The position numbers were made by a program, and so were the translations under genes. Below, in pieces: positions 43,579 to 55,539 of a stretch of 64,000 nucleotides of DNA. The notes beneath the pieces are model-generated. The model did no database searches and was not told where the DNA came from. It worked only from the letters and a program-made list of their open reading frames with translations. Numbering within the stretch: the first letter of the stretch is position 1; every line of letters starts with the position of its first letter. The stretch lies in NCBI GenBank assembly GCA_951217055.1, contig OX578276.1, forward strand, positions 38,402,205-38,466,204. The letters are read 5' to 3'. The DNA is from Gerris lacustris (lineage: Eukaryota > Arthropoda > Insecta > Hemiptera > Gerridae).

Positions 43579-44426
43579 AGGTTTGTTCCAACAGCCAATT
43601 CGAGAACGGTTCTAGAACCAGTTCAGGATTGTTTAATGCGCATGCGTCTATGAGGACTGGTTCAGAACTGATTCAAAAAGAGGAGCCTGTTGGAACGATT
43701 TTATAACTCTTTCAGAACTGCAACCTTTAAGTAACCTATCTATCTCTTGTTTTCATCTTCATCTTCTCATCTCTCCACTTGTTTTATTTATGTTCACTCA
43801 GAAATGGATTACTTACGTGAACATATTCTACTGTTAAACTCAACAAAGTTTATAAGAATGCACATCAGGAATCGTTTTTAAAGTTACAAATGTATCACAC
43901 TGTCGTTTCTGAATGATTATATTTCGCTGTCACATTTGGGATTCGTCAGGCTCGTAACAATCCTGTCTTTTAGTTTCAGTTGCCAATTAAAAATTTATAC
44001 CCATAATATATACCTACCCCAAACAAAATAGAAATCAAATAGTGCCTACTGAAGTTAGGATTCCAATATTCTATCATGATAAAAAATAATACGTAAAGAA
44101 GAAAGAAGTAGTATAAACTGTGGAGAGAAACAAAATACGCTAGGGAACAGATATCAAGAAACAAAAGGAAGGTTATAGTTAAACTGTAGTAGTAGTGTAA
44201 CCTACACGCCTCCGTATATTAGTCTTAGTAGTTCTCGTCGAGTACCTGCTTTAATCCGGGAACTGTTTTCACGGTTCTAGGACTGTCTCAGAACCGTTCG
44301 TCTTTTTGTTGGAACACGGGACTAAAAATTCCAGAACCGTCCGAGAAGCGTGTTGGAACGGTCTTTTGATAGTGCGCATGATCCAGACAGCTCTAGAACT
44401 GTCCGAGGCTCTGTTGGAACAAACCT
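43579..44426. mobile_element. 848-bp MITE with GGTTCTAGAACC words
   Basis: The ends AGGTTTGTTCCAACAG and the exact inverse CTGTTGGAACAAACCT bound the element. Subterminal GGTTCTAGAACC, GGTTCAGAACTG, CTCTAGAACTGTC and TGTTGGAACG words recur on both sides and are largely palindromic. The interior is A+T-rich and non-coding; the 62-codon minus-strand frames are incidental. Confidence 0.8.
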
Positions 44427-45129
44427 TTTGTAACTGTGAAAGGTACTTAGGTCCCATGATTTCTTTGATTTGTTTGGGGTAAATCTGTCGTATCCGAACC
44501 TCTAATATTTTTCCTTCTGTTTTGATCGGTTTTATATACTTTCACATAAGTGTAAACCTTTGAGATCTTTGTAAAAATGTTTATTCTTAAATTGATCAAA
44601 TTAGATGTTATAGGATTTATATTAAATGACACTATATATGTATATGAGAAAGTTTTCTGACTATTTGTCTGACTGATTTATTTACATTCACAAGAATGAA
44701 AATACATATCCTGTTTTCACAAAAAAACAACTACAAATTGTTAGTCTTTAAGGAATAAAATTATTAACATTAACTATCTAATAATATAAAAGAGAGTATG
44801 GAGATTTTGATGGATTTACACCTTTTAAAGTCCCCATTCCTCCCTACTTTCTCATATTTAGAAAAAGTATCGTGATAGCGCGAAAAAAACCATCATACCC
44901 TGAGAATAATTTTAGCTCTATAAACTTGAAAAAATACTCGAAAACTGTTCAGACGACTTTGATTAAAAAATTATAAAATGTATATTTAAATACGAATCAA
45001 ACACTATGGAAGGGCTCACATTGAGACCTAAGTTTTTTGAACCACAGAAATATAGGAGACCACGCAAATTGAGACGCTGGATCCCCAAGTGTCGTTCCCG
45101 ACACGTGTCGATAGTACTTGCACTACCCT
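44427..45129. other. unassigned, with a retroposon-tail fragment
   Basis: About 44848-44890 (CTTTCTCAT, TCGTGATAGCGCG) is the inverse of the terminal-hairpin segment at 36.9 kb. TATTTAAATACGAATC near 44985 recurs near 4880 and 59975. No gene is seen. Confidence 0.35.
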
Positions 45130-45537
45130 GCTCTGCGTCTCGTATATTTCTTCGTTTCCCTGCCCTGCTCTACGTCTCAATTCGCTCAGTCTCGTATATT
45201 TCTGCGTTTCCCTGCCCTGCTCTACGTCTCAATTCGCTCCAGTCTCGTATATTTCTGCGTTTCCCTGCCCTGCTCTACGTCTCAATTCGCTCAGTCTCGT
45301 ATATTTCTGCGTTTCCCTGCCCTGCTCTACGTCTCAATTCGCTCAGTCTCGTATATTTCTGCGTTTCTCTGCCCTGCTCTACGTCTCAATTCGCTCAGTC
45401 TCGTATATTTCTGCGTTTCTCTGCCCTGCTCTACGTCTCAATTCGCTCAGTCTCGTATATTTCTGCGTTTCCCTGCCCTGCTCTACGTCTCAATTTCGCT
45501 CAGTCTCGTATATTTCTGCGTTTCCCTGCCCTGCGCC
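45130..45537 (+). repeat. 52-bp minisatellite, eight copies
   Basis: CTCGTATATTTCTGCG starts at 45191, 45244, 45296, 45348, 45400, 45452 and 45505, with a variant first unit at 45139. The unit also holds CCCTGCCCTGCTCTACGTC and TCAATTCGCTCAG. The length is not a multiple of three and the unit has no stop in any plus-strand phase, so three overlapping frames of 150-221 codons arise. They are by-products, not genes. Confidence 0.95.
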
Positions 45538-46799
45538 CTAATGTGCGCCCGGAAAATAAATCTGATTTGATTGAAAATCAAATGCAAAGTAAACATCCAG
45601 CTGTTGAACAATTTTTAAATGTTCAAAAAAAATCAATAAATCAATATAAATTTATAAATTTAATGCTATAATAAATCAACTATTCGGATTTAAATATAGT
45701 ATCAATATCTATATAAGAAAGTTGTGTTCAATATAACGCACTGATAGTTTAAAACTATATTTTTTACTTGGTTTTAATGCTACATAAGTACCACACAATT
45801 TTGTAGACTATTTCTATTTCAAGAAGAATATTTTAGGAACACAAGCTTAAAGCTTACTGACTGCGCCAACTTTTTGGTGGGCTGAATAGAAACTGTGAAA
45901 TATGGCCTTTTATCACAGACCGGTTTTGACGTCTTTGGACACACCAGATTTAACTCAACGTAAAATGTATCTAATAGACCTTATATAAGTTATCTTAAGT
46001 TTATGATGGACGCATGTGGTCTGTGGTCTAAACTAAACTAACTGGTCTATAATTAATATTTGCTACTTTCGTTGATATTCCAAACATTTGTGATCTTCCT
46101 ATCAATTTTGAAATTCCCATCTATTTTGCTCTGTGAGTATTATTCTTCATACAAGGAGGTTATGAGTTATGACTGTCCGGTCCGTATGGTCTGATTTATT
46201 TAGCCTATAAATGTAATTTTTTTATAACCTAACTAACCAGAAATATTAAGATCCGGGTTCGATTACTAGTGACGGAAGTAACTTTTCTTTTTTTCGAAAG
46301 TCATAAAACATTTGAAGGGTAGAACAAGTTACAAGTTTTAAACTTGTTTGTATTAAACGACTTTTCTTATGATATCAAAACTTGTTTCTGGCAAACATGA
46401 GTGGCTCGGGTTAATGAAAGAAATTGTTTTGCTTTCTTTGACATTTTATTAAAATCAGAAATGATATGTGTTTGAATCGCTCAGTAAATTGTTTAAACTT
46501 GGCATTTTTAAGTTAACCAAATAAAGATTTAAATTGCATGGCATTTTGATGAAACGTTCAAAAAGTAGCACATATTTTGAGACGACCAGTGATGCTTCCA
46601 TTATATATCAAACAATTTTGTTTCAATTTTTTTGTATCAGCTATCAACTATGTATTTTGTTGTTTCACCTGATAGCTTATCACCAATAATAAATTGTTTT
46701 TGATTTCTACAAGTTGATAAATATTTATCATAGAGGATTTATATGATGAAATTAAATAATTATAAAGACTAATGATCTTATTTTTTATTTTAAAAAATA
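45538..46799. other. unassigned, with a weak SINE-like segment
   Basis: Near 46250-46275 CCGGGTTCGATTACTAGTG resembles a box B, and its next bases resemble those after box B at 2316 (ACTAGTCGAAG). A clear box A is not seen. No gene. Confidence 0.3.
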
Positions 46800-47569
46800 G
46801 GGTAAAGGCACCTAATATGACACAGGTAGGTAATATGGCATAGTGGGTTTTCTCTTGATCCAAGAGCTAATTTCTGTCAGCGAATGAGTCAACGAAGTAG
46901 TTATACAGTAGTGCCGCTAGGGAGATAGTGATATATCTTAAACTCCTCACCTTTTTCTCAATATTCAGCCATTTCCCAAACTTAGTGTCAACAAAAGTTT
47001 ATAGTGATTCCTTTTGATCGGCCAAAAGTAGTGTAATGTAAGGACTTAACTAATATATGGTTACAGATATACATTCAGTATGTTGTGTAGATTAAGGTGC
47101 ACCCATCAGTTTTATGTTTTCAACTCATTGTTTATTTTATGGAAGAACTGATGTGAAAAACGTGATTCCCCCAAATATGGCATATGAAATATTCTCAATT
47201 CAGACCTAGTCCATATTAAGGGTGCCTTTTCAACAATGCGATCTAATATTCAGCATTTAATAAATAAACATATTAATTTCTTGTAATTATAATAGATAAC
47301 TATTTTACATTAATATACGGAGATAAAAACCAGATCATTGCTGTGATTTCCATGGTATGCCATATTGAGGGGCGACAATTTTTATCATCGTTTTTGGATT
47401 TTTTCCTTTAAAAAAAAAAAATTCTCAGAAGTCTTGTGTTAAATATTTAGTCATTGCAGCGTTGGCTCAATATACTTAAGTAGTTAATTTTGTGCTACAA
47501 AATTCGCTATTTGGAGGGGTAAAACCTATTGCCGAAAAACACTATGCCATATTAGGTGCCTTTCCCCTA
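46798..47569. mobile_element. 768-bp mariner-like MITE with TA duplication
   Basis: The ends GGGTAAAGGCACCTAATATG (46800-) and the inverse of GGGGAAAGGCACCTAATATG (to 47567) are flanked by TA (46798-46799, 47568-47569). A TA duplication suggests the Tc1/mariner group. The word ATATGGCATA recurs at about 46832, 47175, 47355 (inverse) and 47543 (inverse). No transposase frame is present. Confidence 0.75.
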
Positions 47570-47799
47570 CTTGTAATAAAGAAAAATGGTACAAGTACTA
47601 AATAAAAACAATAATGTTGATAACAGTGATAAGATATCCAATTAAACAATAGATTATTTAGGGTTTGTTGCATGGAAGCGCAACCTGCTGTCATTAATCT
47701 TAAATAACTTTTTTTAAATATGGGTTATGGACCATGTGCCTTAGTGGAACCAAACCATATTGTTGATGTTATTTGACACCCATGTCGTCTATTTCTGTA

Positions 47800-49130
47800 A
47801 TGGTAGGGACGAGGACTACCATGGTAGTAAAGAGAGAACTATGCAATAGTAGTAAAGAGAGAATTACAATAGTAATAAAAAGAGCAACTATATTGATCGT
47901 AAATAGACAACTGCAATGGTAGTAGAGAACACCTACACTCTATACAATGGTAGTAAAGAGACAACTACACAATGGTAGTAGAGAACACCTACACTCTATA
48001 CAATGGTAGTAAAGAGACAACTACACAATGGTAGTAGAGAACACCTACACTCTATACAATGGTAGTAAAGAGACAACTGCACAATGGTAGTAGAGAACAC
48101 CTACACTCTATACAATGGTAGTAAAGAGACAACTACACAATGGTAGTAGAGAACACCTACACTCTATACAATGGTAATAAAGAGACAACTACACAATGGT
48201 AGTAGAGAACACCTACACTCTATACAATGGTAATAAAGAGACAACTACAGAATGGTAGTAGAGAACACCTACACTCTATACAATGGTAATAAAGAGACAA
48301 CTACACAATGGTAGTAGAGATGCACCTACACTCTATACAATGGTAATAAAGAGACAACTACACAATGGTAGTAGAGATGCACCTACACTCTATACAATGG
48401 TAATAAAGAGACAACTACACAATGGTAGTAGAGAACACCTACACTCTATACAATGGTAATAAAGAGACAACTACACACTGGTAGTAGAGAACACCTACAC
48501 TCTATACAATGGTAATAAAGAGACAACTACACAATGGTAGTAGAGATGCACCTACACTCTATACAATGGTAGTAAAGAGACAACTACAGAATGGTAGTAG
48601 AGATGCGCCTATACTCTATCCTATACAATGGTAATAAAGAGCCAACTACACAATGGTAGTAGAGAACACCTACACTCTATACAATGGTAATAAAGAGACA
48701 ACTACACAATGGTAGTAGAGAACACCTACACTCTATACAATGGTAATAAAGAGACAACTACACAATGGTAGTAGAGAACACCTACACTCTATACAATGGT
48801 AATAAAGAGACAACTACACAATGGTAGTAGAGAACACCTACACTCTATACAATGGTAATAAAGAGACAACTACACAATGGTAGTAGAGAACACCTACACT
48901 CTATACAATGGTAGTAAAGAGACAACTACACAATGGTAGTAGAGAACACCTACACTCTATACAATGGTAGTAAAGAGACAACTACACAATGGTAGTAGAG
49001 ATGCACCTATACTCTATATAATGGTAGTAAAGAGACAACTGCACAACGGTAATAAAGAGACAACTATACAATCGCAGTAGACACCTATACTTTATATTTA
49101 TACTACAGTAAAGAGACAACTACAATAATG
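47800..49130. repeat. 56-bp minisatellite, about 20 copies
   Basis: The unit is TGGTAGTAGAGAACACCTAC then ACTCTATACAATGGTAATAA then AGAGACAACTACACAA. It is itself a diverged dimer of two TGGTARTARAGA-starting halves. Variants (AACACC or ATGCACC, GTAGTAAAG or GTAATAAAG) are clustered rather than random, suggesting local unequal exchange. Both ends (47800-47920, 49020-49130) are degenerate. Confidence 0.95.
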
Positions 49131-49588
49131 GTATACCAATGAAATTTGGTGTACCCAAGCCGTCCGGCTGTTTTTCCACTGGAATATTTACAAATATACT
49201 GAACTAATTAAATAAATATACTTAATTAACTTAGAAACTAAATATTGAACTGCTGAACAAACTATATATTAAACTGCCCAGAAAGAATATTGAAATAATG
49301 ACATAACTGTTTTTTATTGGTTTAGTTACGTCCTATCCCAATCAGTTAGAATATAATTTATGTTAATCTAGTATTTTATATATCTTTTTAAATTAGTTTA
49401 GTTTTAGGTTCCGGTTCAGTTCTTTTTTTAAAAAAATATTTATAGTTTAAGTGGTTTTATTTTTATTTTTTTATGCTCATTTCATTAAAAGAAACTTTCG
49501 TTTAAACGAGGTTTATTTATATATATATTTTACGAGCTCGTTTTTATATTCGATTTGGCGACATTATATGTATGTATATATAAATATA

Positions 49589-49592
<4 letters not shown>
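49131..49592. other. unassigned A+T-rich sequence
   Basis: I see no gene. Confidence 0.4.

Positions 49593-49661
<69 letters not shown>
49593..49661. repeat. (TA)n microsatellite
   Basis: About 69 bases of uninterrupted TA. The plus-strand frames of 87 and 93 codons rich in Tyr-Ile across it are artefacts. Confidence 0.98.
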
Positions 49662-49665
<4 letters not shown>

Positions 49666-51072
49666 GAATATATGCATATATATTCCCCACAATTTATTTT
49701 CTTTCGTGTTTCAAAAGATAATAACGAGTTGAGTTTTAATACTTTTATATTAAAATGTTTCTCTAATGCGTTGAGATCCGTAGAAGCGAGCGTCTGTTTG
49801 ATGAAGAGGCTCGTGTAACAACTTTCGAAAAGTTAAACAGGGAGGGAGTCTGTTGTGTGTTTAGTAGTTTGGAGTTTTGCTTTACTTTTCTTCTAGTTGA
49901 GTTTTATAATGTAGCCTGTAGCAAGTGGACTCGATTGGTAAACTGGTAAAGACTTTCACTGGCTACCGGTCATCTCCATATCGCTTCAAGATGCCGGCCG
50001 TGTCCACCCCACGCTACAAACCTTCGAGCTACGAGTCGCTAATACCTCCTTCTTTCCCAGCAGGTTCCTAACCCACATCTTTCGGAGGACGTCCCTTTCT
50101 CGGATAATCAAGTAATCACTTGCCTCAATGAGATTTTCTTCTTTCTGAGTCTCAACACTTCTTTTTTTTTCAGAGTTTAAAATGTCGTTTCCTTTTTTTC
50201 ACGCTTGTCACAGTACATTATTTTTTTCATCCATTTTACAAGATTATATAGGTCGTTTATTATGGTTATATATTTATGTATTATATATATAAATATATGT
50301 GTATATAAACATCGGAGAAAATATAATATTTACAGAGAAAGTAATGTTTCCTATTCTTTAGTTGTTGCGGGGGTTTTCCGTGATTACGTTTATTTATTAA
50401 TGACCAGTTTTATTAAAATAAAACCTCCTTTATATAATTTATAACAATCAATTCCTAATTTTCCATTTATCAATTTTCACAATCTCGTAAACTATAATTT
50501 TCTTGGGGGAAAAATATTGACCTTAATATTGGTCTTTAAATGGACTACAATTTAAATGTTTCCAAACAAAATCATCTGAAACGTTTAGCGAATAACAATT
50601 GTTTCTTTCACACAATTATTGAATATTTGAGGTGCTGCGGTAGCGTGGTTTGATGCGCCCTGGAGTGGTAGTGACTCAAGAACCTCCCCCCCCCCCAAAA
50701 AAAAAAAAAAAAAACCCATCACCATATGACAAGTATCTAATTGGACCGCTCACGGCTGCGTCAATTATTTTCTGATATTAGGTCTATACTTTATGAGAAT
50801 TTCAGTAATTCTTAGTGGCCGTGGAAAGAATTTGCACATTGACAATTTAAATGTAGCATATTTACAAACATTAATCATGGGTTTTGTTACTAAAACTAAA
50901 AATATACCTATAGTTTTATTATTAGTGTTGTAGTAATTATTACTATATTATGCTATTTGATATATAAGAGTACATATTTTCATTTTATTAGGTTTCTATT
51001 TGTTTGTCATAAATTTAATTTAGGCTAAGGAGTTCTAAACACTTAAATTTGGTTTGATTTATTATAAACTTC
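49662..51072. other. unassigned, with a G+C-richer island and C/A runs
   Basis: About 49917-50110 is markedly G+C-richer than its surroundings and reads open for about 60 codons on the plus strand, without recognisable motif. About 50630-50714 has GGTAGCGTGGTTTG (weakly box-A-like) followed by a C run and an A run, a possible degraded SINE. No gene can be supported. Confidence 0.3.
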
Positions 51073-51256
51073 TCACATTTTACGATTTTGGTAGTATTCA
51101 TACTACGGAAAGATTAAGTTTTAATTTAAATCAAATTATAATTACTATTAACTACGGGAAACAGACAGAGAAAAATACACTCCAGCGCTGGGATTTGAAC
51201 CACAGGCCTCTATATTTCCGGTATAGCACTCTACCAACTAAGCTACGTAGGAGAAT
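51073..51256 (-). mobile_element. tRNA-derived SINE with near-complete cloverleaf head
   Basis: On the minus strand the 74-base head (51180-51253) has box A TAGCTTAGTTGG (51234-51245), box B GGTTCAAATCC (51191-51201), and a perfect 5-bp anticodon stem (CTATA/TATAG) around CCGGAAA. The acceptor stem keeps only CTCC/GGAG, the T-stem is broken, and position 33 is C instead of U, so it is not a working tRNA gene. The tail (51073-51179) includes the inverse of GGTAGTATTCATACTAC and recurs at 51419 and 5955. Confidence 0.8.
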
Positions 51257-51418
51257 GATTTCCTCTGACGTTAATGATACCTTGTCCCGAATTTAAGCTT
51301 TCAATTTTCCACAAATCTGAGAAGTCAACATTAATGACATAGAACTAGACCGAGAAATAACGCTTATAATTATAAAGTACCCAATTAGTACCTGTACCTA
51401 GTACAATCAATTAGAAAT

Positions 51419-51546
51419 TCACATTTTACGATTTTGGTAGTATTCATACTACGGAAAGATTAAGTTTTAATTTAAATCAAATAATAATTACTATTAACTA
51501 CGGGAAACAGACAGAGAAAAATACACTCCAGCGCTGGGGTTTGGAT
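51419..51546 (-). mobile_element. 5'-truncated copy of the same tRNA-derived SINE
   Basis: About 95 % of this segment matches 51073-51190 by eye, but it stops within the T-arm (CCAGCGCTGGGG). Truncation at the 5' end is typical of retroposition. The two copies lie in tandem orientation 230 bp apart. Confidence 0.8.
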
Positions 51547-52670
51547 CTTCAATCTTCACACACCACTCACTAAAACAAAAACTGATTTTCACTGAAGCCT
51601 TCTAGATAAACATATTTATTAACTTTATTACAGTAATCAGTAATAAATGCAAATCTATAGCGTTTAATCAGTCTTTTTAGTCAAGCCTAATCCAGGGATG
51701 TTTTATTTAAAGAGAGATAGAGAGAGAGAAAAAATCACGAAGTTAAAATAATTTCCGGCAGAGTTATGGAATTGTATTGCAGCTATTTTCAATTAAGTAG
51801 ATAATGTTAACAAATTGATTTGATGACAGATGGTGTCTACGCGATAGTTATAGTTATAACAGTCTTGAAGTATCTGTGACAGCTCTGTTTATTCTTTTGG
51901 ACAGTTCAGGTTAGCCAACTACCTGTCATTGCAAGCTTCCTTGCTTAATAAAAAAAAAGAAATCATTTACAACTCGCCTAGTTAGTTATCTGCCTCTTAT
52001 AAATAAAACGTATCTTGCTCAGGAACTAGACGAAGAATTTTTCATTTTTTTCTTCTTTTAATTGTAATACGGCTGTCATCAGTGACACTGAGACATTATC
52101 AAGGGAAGTTAAAATTAAATAGTGAATAAAGACTATGCGGCCTCGGCCGTTTAGCTGCTAGGTATACATATATGCCAGATAATTGTGCAAAAGCTGGTAC
52201 ATAGGACCTGGTACTTTTACTAGAGCAAATTATTTTTATATTAACTTGATAATATACATTTTTAGCTGCATTTAATTAAATACATAGTAGCATTTAATAT
52301 TTATTGGAAATTAAACACTGCAGTTATGGGTGTCAGAAAGTTTATAGCTTCTTTTAATATAATAAAAATAATTAATATATTATAGGAAGAAATAAAAATT
52401 TTAAGTTGTTAGAAGAGAGATTACTTATGTGGCATAGTTAATGTTGATGTAACAAACACAGATCGACATTATGCATTTTGGTGGAGATTCTGAATTACTC
52501 TATTAAAGTAGGAACATGAAGTATAGAAATAAATAAACCTTAATATGTATATAATATCCTTGAATACAATCATTAATATATGTTATATAAATATTATGTG
52601 TAGTACGGATGATTTGATTGTATTAATATTAAAGCTCTTACAATTTATATTGTAAGGAAGACTTAAATAG
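51547..52670. other. apparently unique sequence with clustered homeodomain-type motifs
   Basis: ATGCAAAT, the POU octamer, lies at 51647-51654. TGACAG, the Meis/Homothorax core, occurs at 51824-51829 (inside TGATGACAGATGG), 51877-51882 and, inverted, 51923-51928. I saw no repeat copies of this stretch in the window. It may be a regulatory element of a distant gene; this is inference from motif clustering only. Confidence 0.3.
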
Positions 52671-52800
52671 AATAAAATCGAAACTATGTACAGTAATAAC
52701 TGTACCAAGTTTCAACTCAATATACACCAAACCGTTCTTGAGTTATTCACGTTTTTGTCCAAAATACTGACCGTCAGGCTAATGAAAAACCAAGCGAAAT
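52671..52800 (+). mobile_element. retroposon 3'-end-like fragment
   Basis: GTACCAAGTTTCAACTCAAT, CACCAAACCGTTCTTGAGTT and CTGACCGTCAGG are in the style of insect LINE or SINE 3' regions. No bounds are seen. Confidence 0.35.
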
Positions 52801-52908
52801 AGGACCATAATATGTATGGTATTTCTTGAATATTTTAACTTATCATATTATGAAGTTAGCGTTGCTTGGACACCGAATGAAGTAATGTTTTAGTTGCCTA
52901 AATCTTTT

Positions 52909-53419
52909 CACCAGTGCAGGGTTTCCCAAACTGTGTGCCGCGGGATCCAGAATAAAAAATAATAAACCACAAGTTGGTCATTTTGTACGATTTATTGATG
53001 AAAAATCTATTACTGTTTACAATTCCTGTTTCGTAAAGACCTCTCTAAAACCACAAGAAGCCGAAGTATTTTTAATTTAGTTCATAAGTTTTTTGAAAAT
53101 TACAAAATATCATGGCAGTCCTGTTTAAGTAACTGCATTGATGGGTGTCCATCAATGGCCGACTAGACGGGTTTTCAAGCTTTAGCAAAATAGAAACACT
53201 CAAACATAGTTTTTACATAGGGTGTCCTACATAGAGAATTAGAGAAGCACTCGCACACTGGTGGCGAAATCTTTGGCTCCTGGACTCAGAGGAGATACTC
53301 GTAGCTACCATTTAATTGTATACCATAAAAATCATGGTAACTCTGTATGATTTGTAAAAGTGATTTTCAGACATGTAATTTTCAAAATTTTTCCCTGTTT
53401 GGGAAACTCTGCTCTAGTG
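52909..53419 (+). mobile_element. internally deleted hAT element
   Basis: The element spans 52917-53411 (495 bp), with ends CAGGGTTTCCCAAAC and the inverse of CAGAGTTTCCCAAAC. The flanks CACCAGTG (52909-52916) and CTCTAGTG (53412-53419) agree at six of eight positions, an aged 8-bp duplication. Its interior is the transposase fragment listed separately. Autonomous hATs are several kilobases long, so most of the gene has been lost. Confidence 0.85.
53000..53290 (+). pseudogene. hAT transposase fragment (ZBED5-like type), broken
   Basis: From 53086 the plus strand reads KFFENYKISWQSCLSNCIDG, then CPSMAD, a stop, TGFQALAK, a stop, KHSNIVFT, a stop, and GVLHRE. This follows the conserved hAT order W..C..(C)TDGa.sM...sGF...vk.....v.f.HC..HRE found in ZBED5-like transposases, with its acidic TDG-type motif. 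An upstream piece (FVKTSLKPQEAEVFL, about 53027-53072) is in a different frame. At least three stops and one frameshift make it non-functional. The BED finger and the C-terminal dimerisation region are missing. Confidence 0.75.
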
Positions 53420-53521
53420 GGATAGCCATTGGTAATTTTGTATCCTAGAATGACATATGAGATCTTACCACACCCCAAAAGTTTCTTTCAACTTTCCTGA
53501 CTGAGGCGGAAGTAATTAATA

Positions 53522-54083
53522 CATAATTACAAGATAAAAAGAACTTTTTATATACTACGTTTTTAAATCATATGTAATGTTGATAATATAATTGACATTG
53601 TTATATATAATGTTAGTGAAAAATAATAGTACCGAATTTATTTACTTCACATAAATGACCATCTAGAGAGCTGATCTTAAGCCTATAAAAAGACAAATCT
53701 TTGTACAACGGATCTCACCTCATCTTTGATCAATTAATTTATTTCTTTGTTTACTTTTCCTTTTTCGCTGTCATTCAATATTTACCTCTTAATAAAAAAT
53801 CACAAATTTGAAACCCGTCAAAATGAAGGTTGTAAATATGGGATATGTCAAAACAAATAAAATAACTTGCGGATTTTTTCCGAACTAACTTTCCATACAG
53901 AAAACGAATTAAATTCTGCTGAAAGATGGCTAAACGTATTAAAATAATGCATTGTCATCGTGTTCTGAGCTATTCTAAAAGTTTCAAATGTCTAGCTACT
54001 CGGGAAGTTGGTTAAAAAGCGATTGCAAGATTTGTACTGGACAAACAAACAAGAAAGCAAGCTAATAAAAACGTAGTAAAATA
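53522..54083 (+). repeat. dispersed repeat, copy 2 (with 61.0 kb)
   Basis: It shares with 61005-61762 the blocks AAAAGAACTTTTTATATACT, GACATTGTTATATATAATG, TTTATTTACTTCACATAA, GACAAATCTTTGTACAACG, TCAATTAATTTATTTCTTTG, GATATGTCAAAACAAATAAA and CTACTCGGGAAGTTGGTTAA. The 61-kb copy carries about 155 extra bases (about 61248-61406). The partial copy at 30226-30478 is inverse. The element class is unknown. Confidence 0.8.
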
Positions 54084-55539
54084 CATTTGTTTTGATATAT
54101 TTTTAAGCCCTTTGCTAGTCACTAGATGGGCCCAATATTTTCTCTAATTTCATTCCTTCTTGAAACTAGAACATAAACGCTTGCAGTTTCGATTAAATCA
54201 AAATCAGTCCAGAAATGCTTTTATTCAGTTGACAGTAGGCTCTTAACAGAGCAGCGGGCAACTCATTCAAGCGATTATTAAATCACCGTGATTGAAATGC
54301 GACCAATATGCGCTTGATGGCTAAATTGATACATCAATCGCGTTTGTACTGGTTAATATTTACAATCCCCTCTCCCACTTCCTCATTTCGTTTTCTCACT
54401 TTCCTCCACCAGTTGATTTCTGAATTAGATTCAGCATATGTCGCTTATTACTTGATTTGTTTGCCAGAGAAACCATAGAAATCACGGCTCATCCACGATA
54501 ATTAAAAATCAATTAATTAGACGTCTAAGAAATTATAATTTCTCCTTTACTCGTATATTATGTGCAAAAATTATATATATTCGTGAACTGCTTCGCTTTT
54601 TAAATTTCCGCCGATAATTTTCTCCTCTTAGTCACAAATTGATCCATACAATATTCTCCTTTTATTTACAAATTGATCAATGTAATTTCCAACTTTTAAT
54701 AACAAATTGATCAATATAATTTAATCATGATTTGATAGCTACAATTTTGTGATAACGGAAAGGTGCTGCGAGTAGAGCCGTAGCTATGCATGCATGTACT
54801 ATACGTGTGAATCTTTTATAATATCTGCTTATAATAACTTCATTATACTAACCCTTTATATCCCCTAAGTAATTTTCTGATTACTTGTTCTTTTTGTTAT
54901 AGAAAAAGGAAGGATGGTTTGTTCCGGTTTTATTTGTTGATTTTTTTTTTTCCACCGAACTTGTTACAATAGAATAGAAAATAGTATTCGATGGATTCCC
55001 GATTACTTTCCCCTAATCTCGTATGAACATCACGTGTACTAAATAAAAATACAAGCTTTCAAAATTAACTTTTACTCTCTATTTACTCGCAATTACTTAT
55101 CTAATCATTAATTTAACGTAATTTTTTTTCAATAGTGAAACTGCATCTAAGATGATTTAGCGTGTATTTCTAATAATTTTTAATTTAATTTAACTGTAGG
55201 AGAAAAAACACGTTAAATGAGTATAAAATAAGGTATAAATAGATAGATACACTATAATTAAAGTGATCGTAGCAAGATTCTTGCATTTAACAAATCATGA
55301 ACCCTGTCTGTTAGTAACGTTTACGCTTATAACGGTGTAACTTAAGTAAAATTAGACTGCTTTAGTTTAGAATTTTGTTTACACGTTTAATATACCAGTG
55401 CTCAGGCTATGTTTGTTCAAAAACTTTATCCGTCACTTTTGCGCCAGCGAAAGTGAGTTAAAAATTGAAAATTGGGATTTTAGGACGGAACAAGATTCTA
55501 TACGATGACACAAACATTTATTTTAAATATATAATTTTT
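54084..55539. other. unassigned, partly unique sequence
   Basis: No gene. About 54230-54560 has no copy elsewhere in the window and contains TTGATACATCAA, TTAGACGTCTAA and several ATTA/TAAT sites. It could be conserved regulatory DNA, but that cannot be judged without comparison. Confidence 0.3.

Noticed and set aside
45006..45671. Three overlapping plus-strand ORFs of 150-221 codons
   Set aside because: They are generated by a 52-bp repeat lacking stops in every phase; the peptide is the same phrase cycling through frames.
49451..49818. Two plus-strand ORFs of 87-93 codons
   Set aside because: They cross the (TA)n run and are mostly Tyr-Ile repeats.
51180..51253. Functional tRNA gene (anticodon GGA) on the minus strand
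   Set aside because: Broken acceptor and T stems, C at position 33, and a conserved tail found elsewhere show it is a SINE head.
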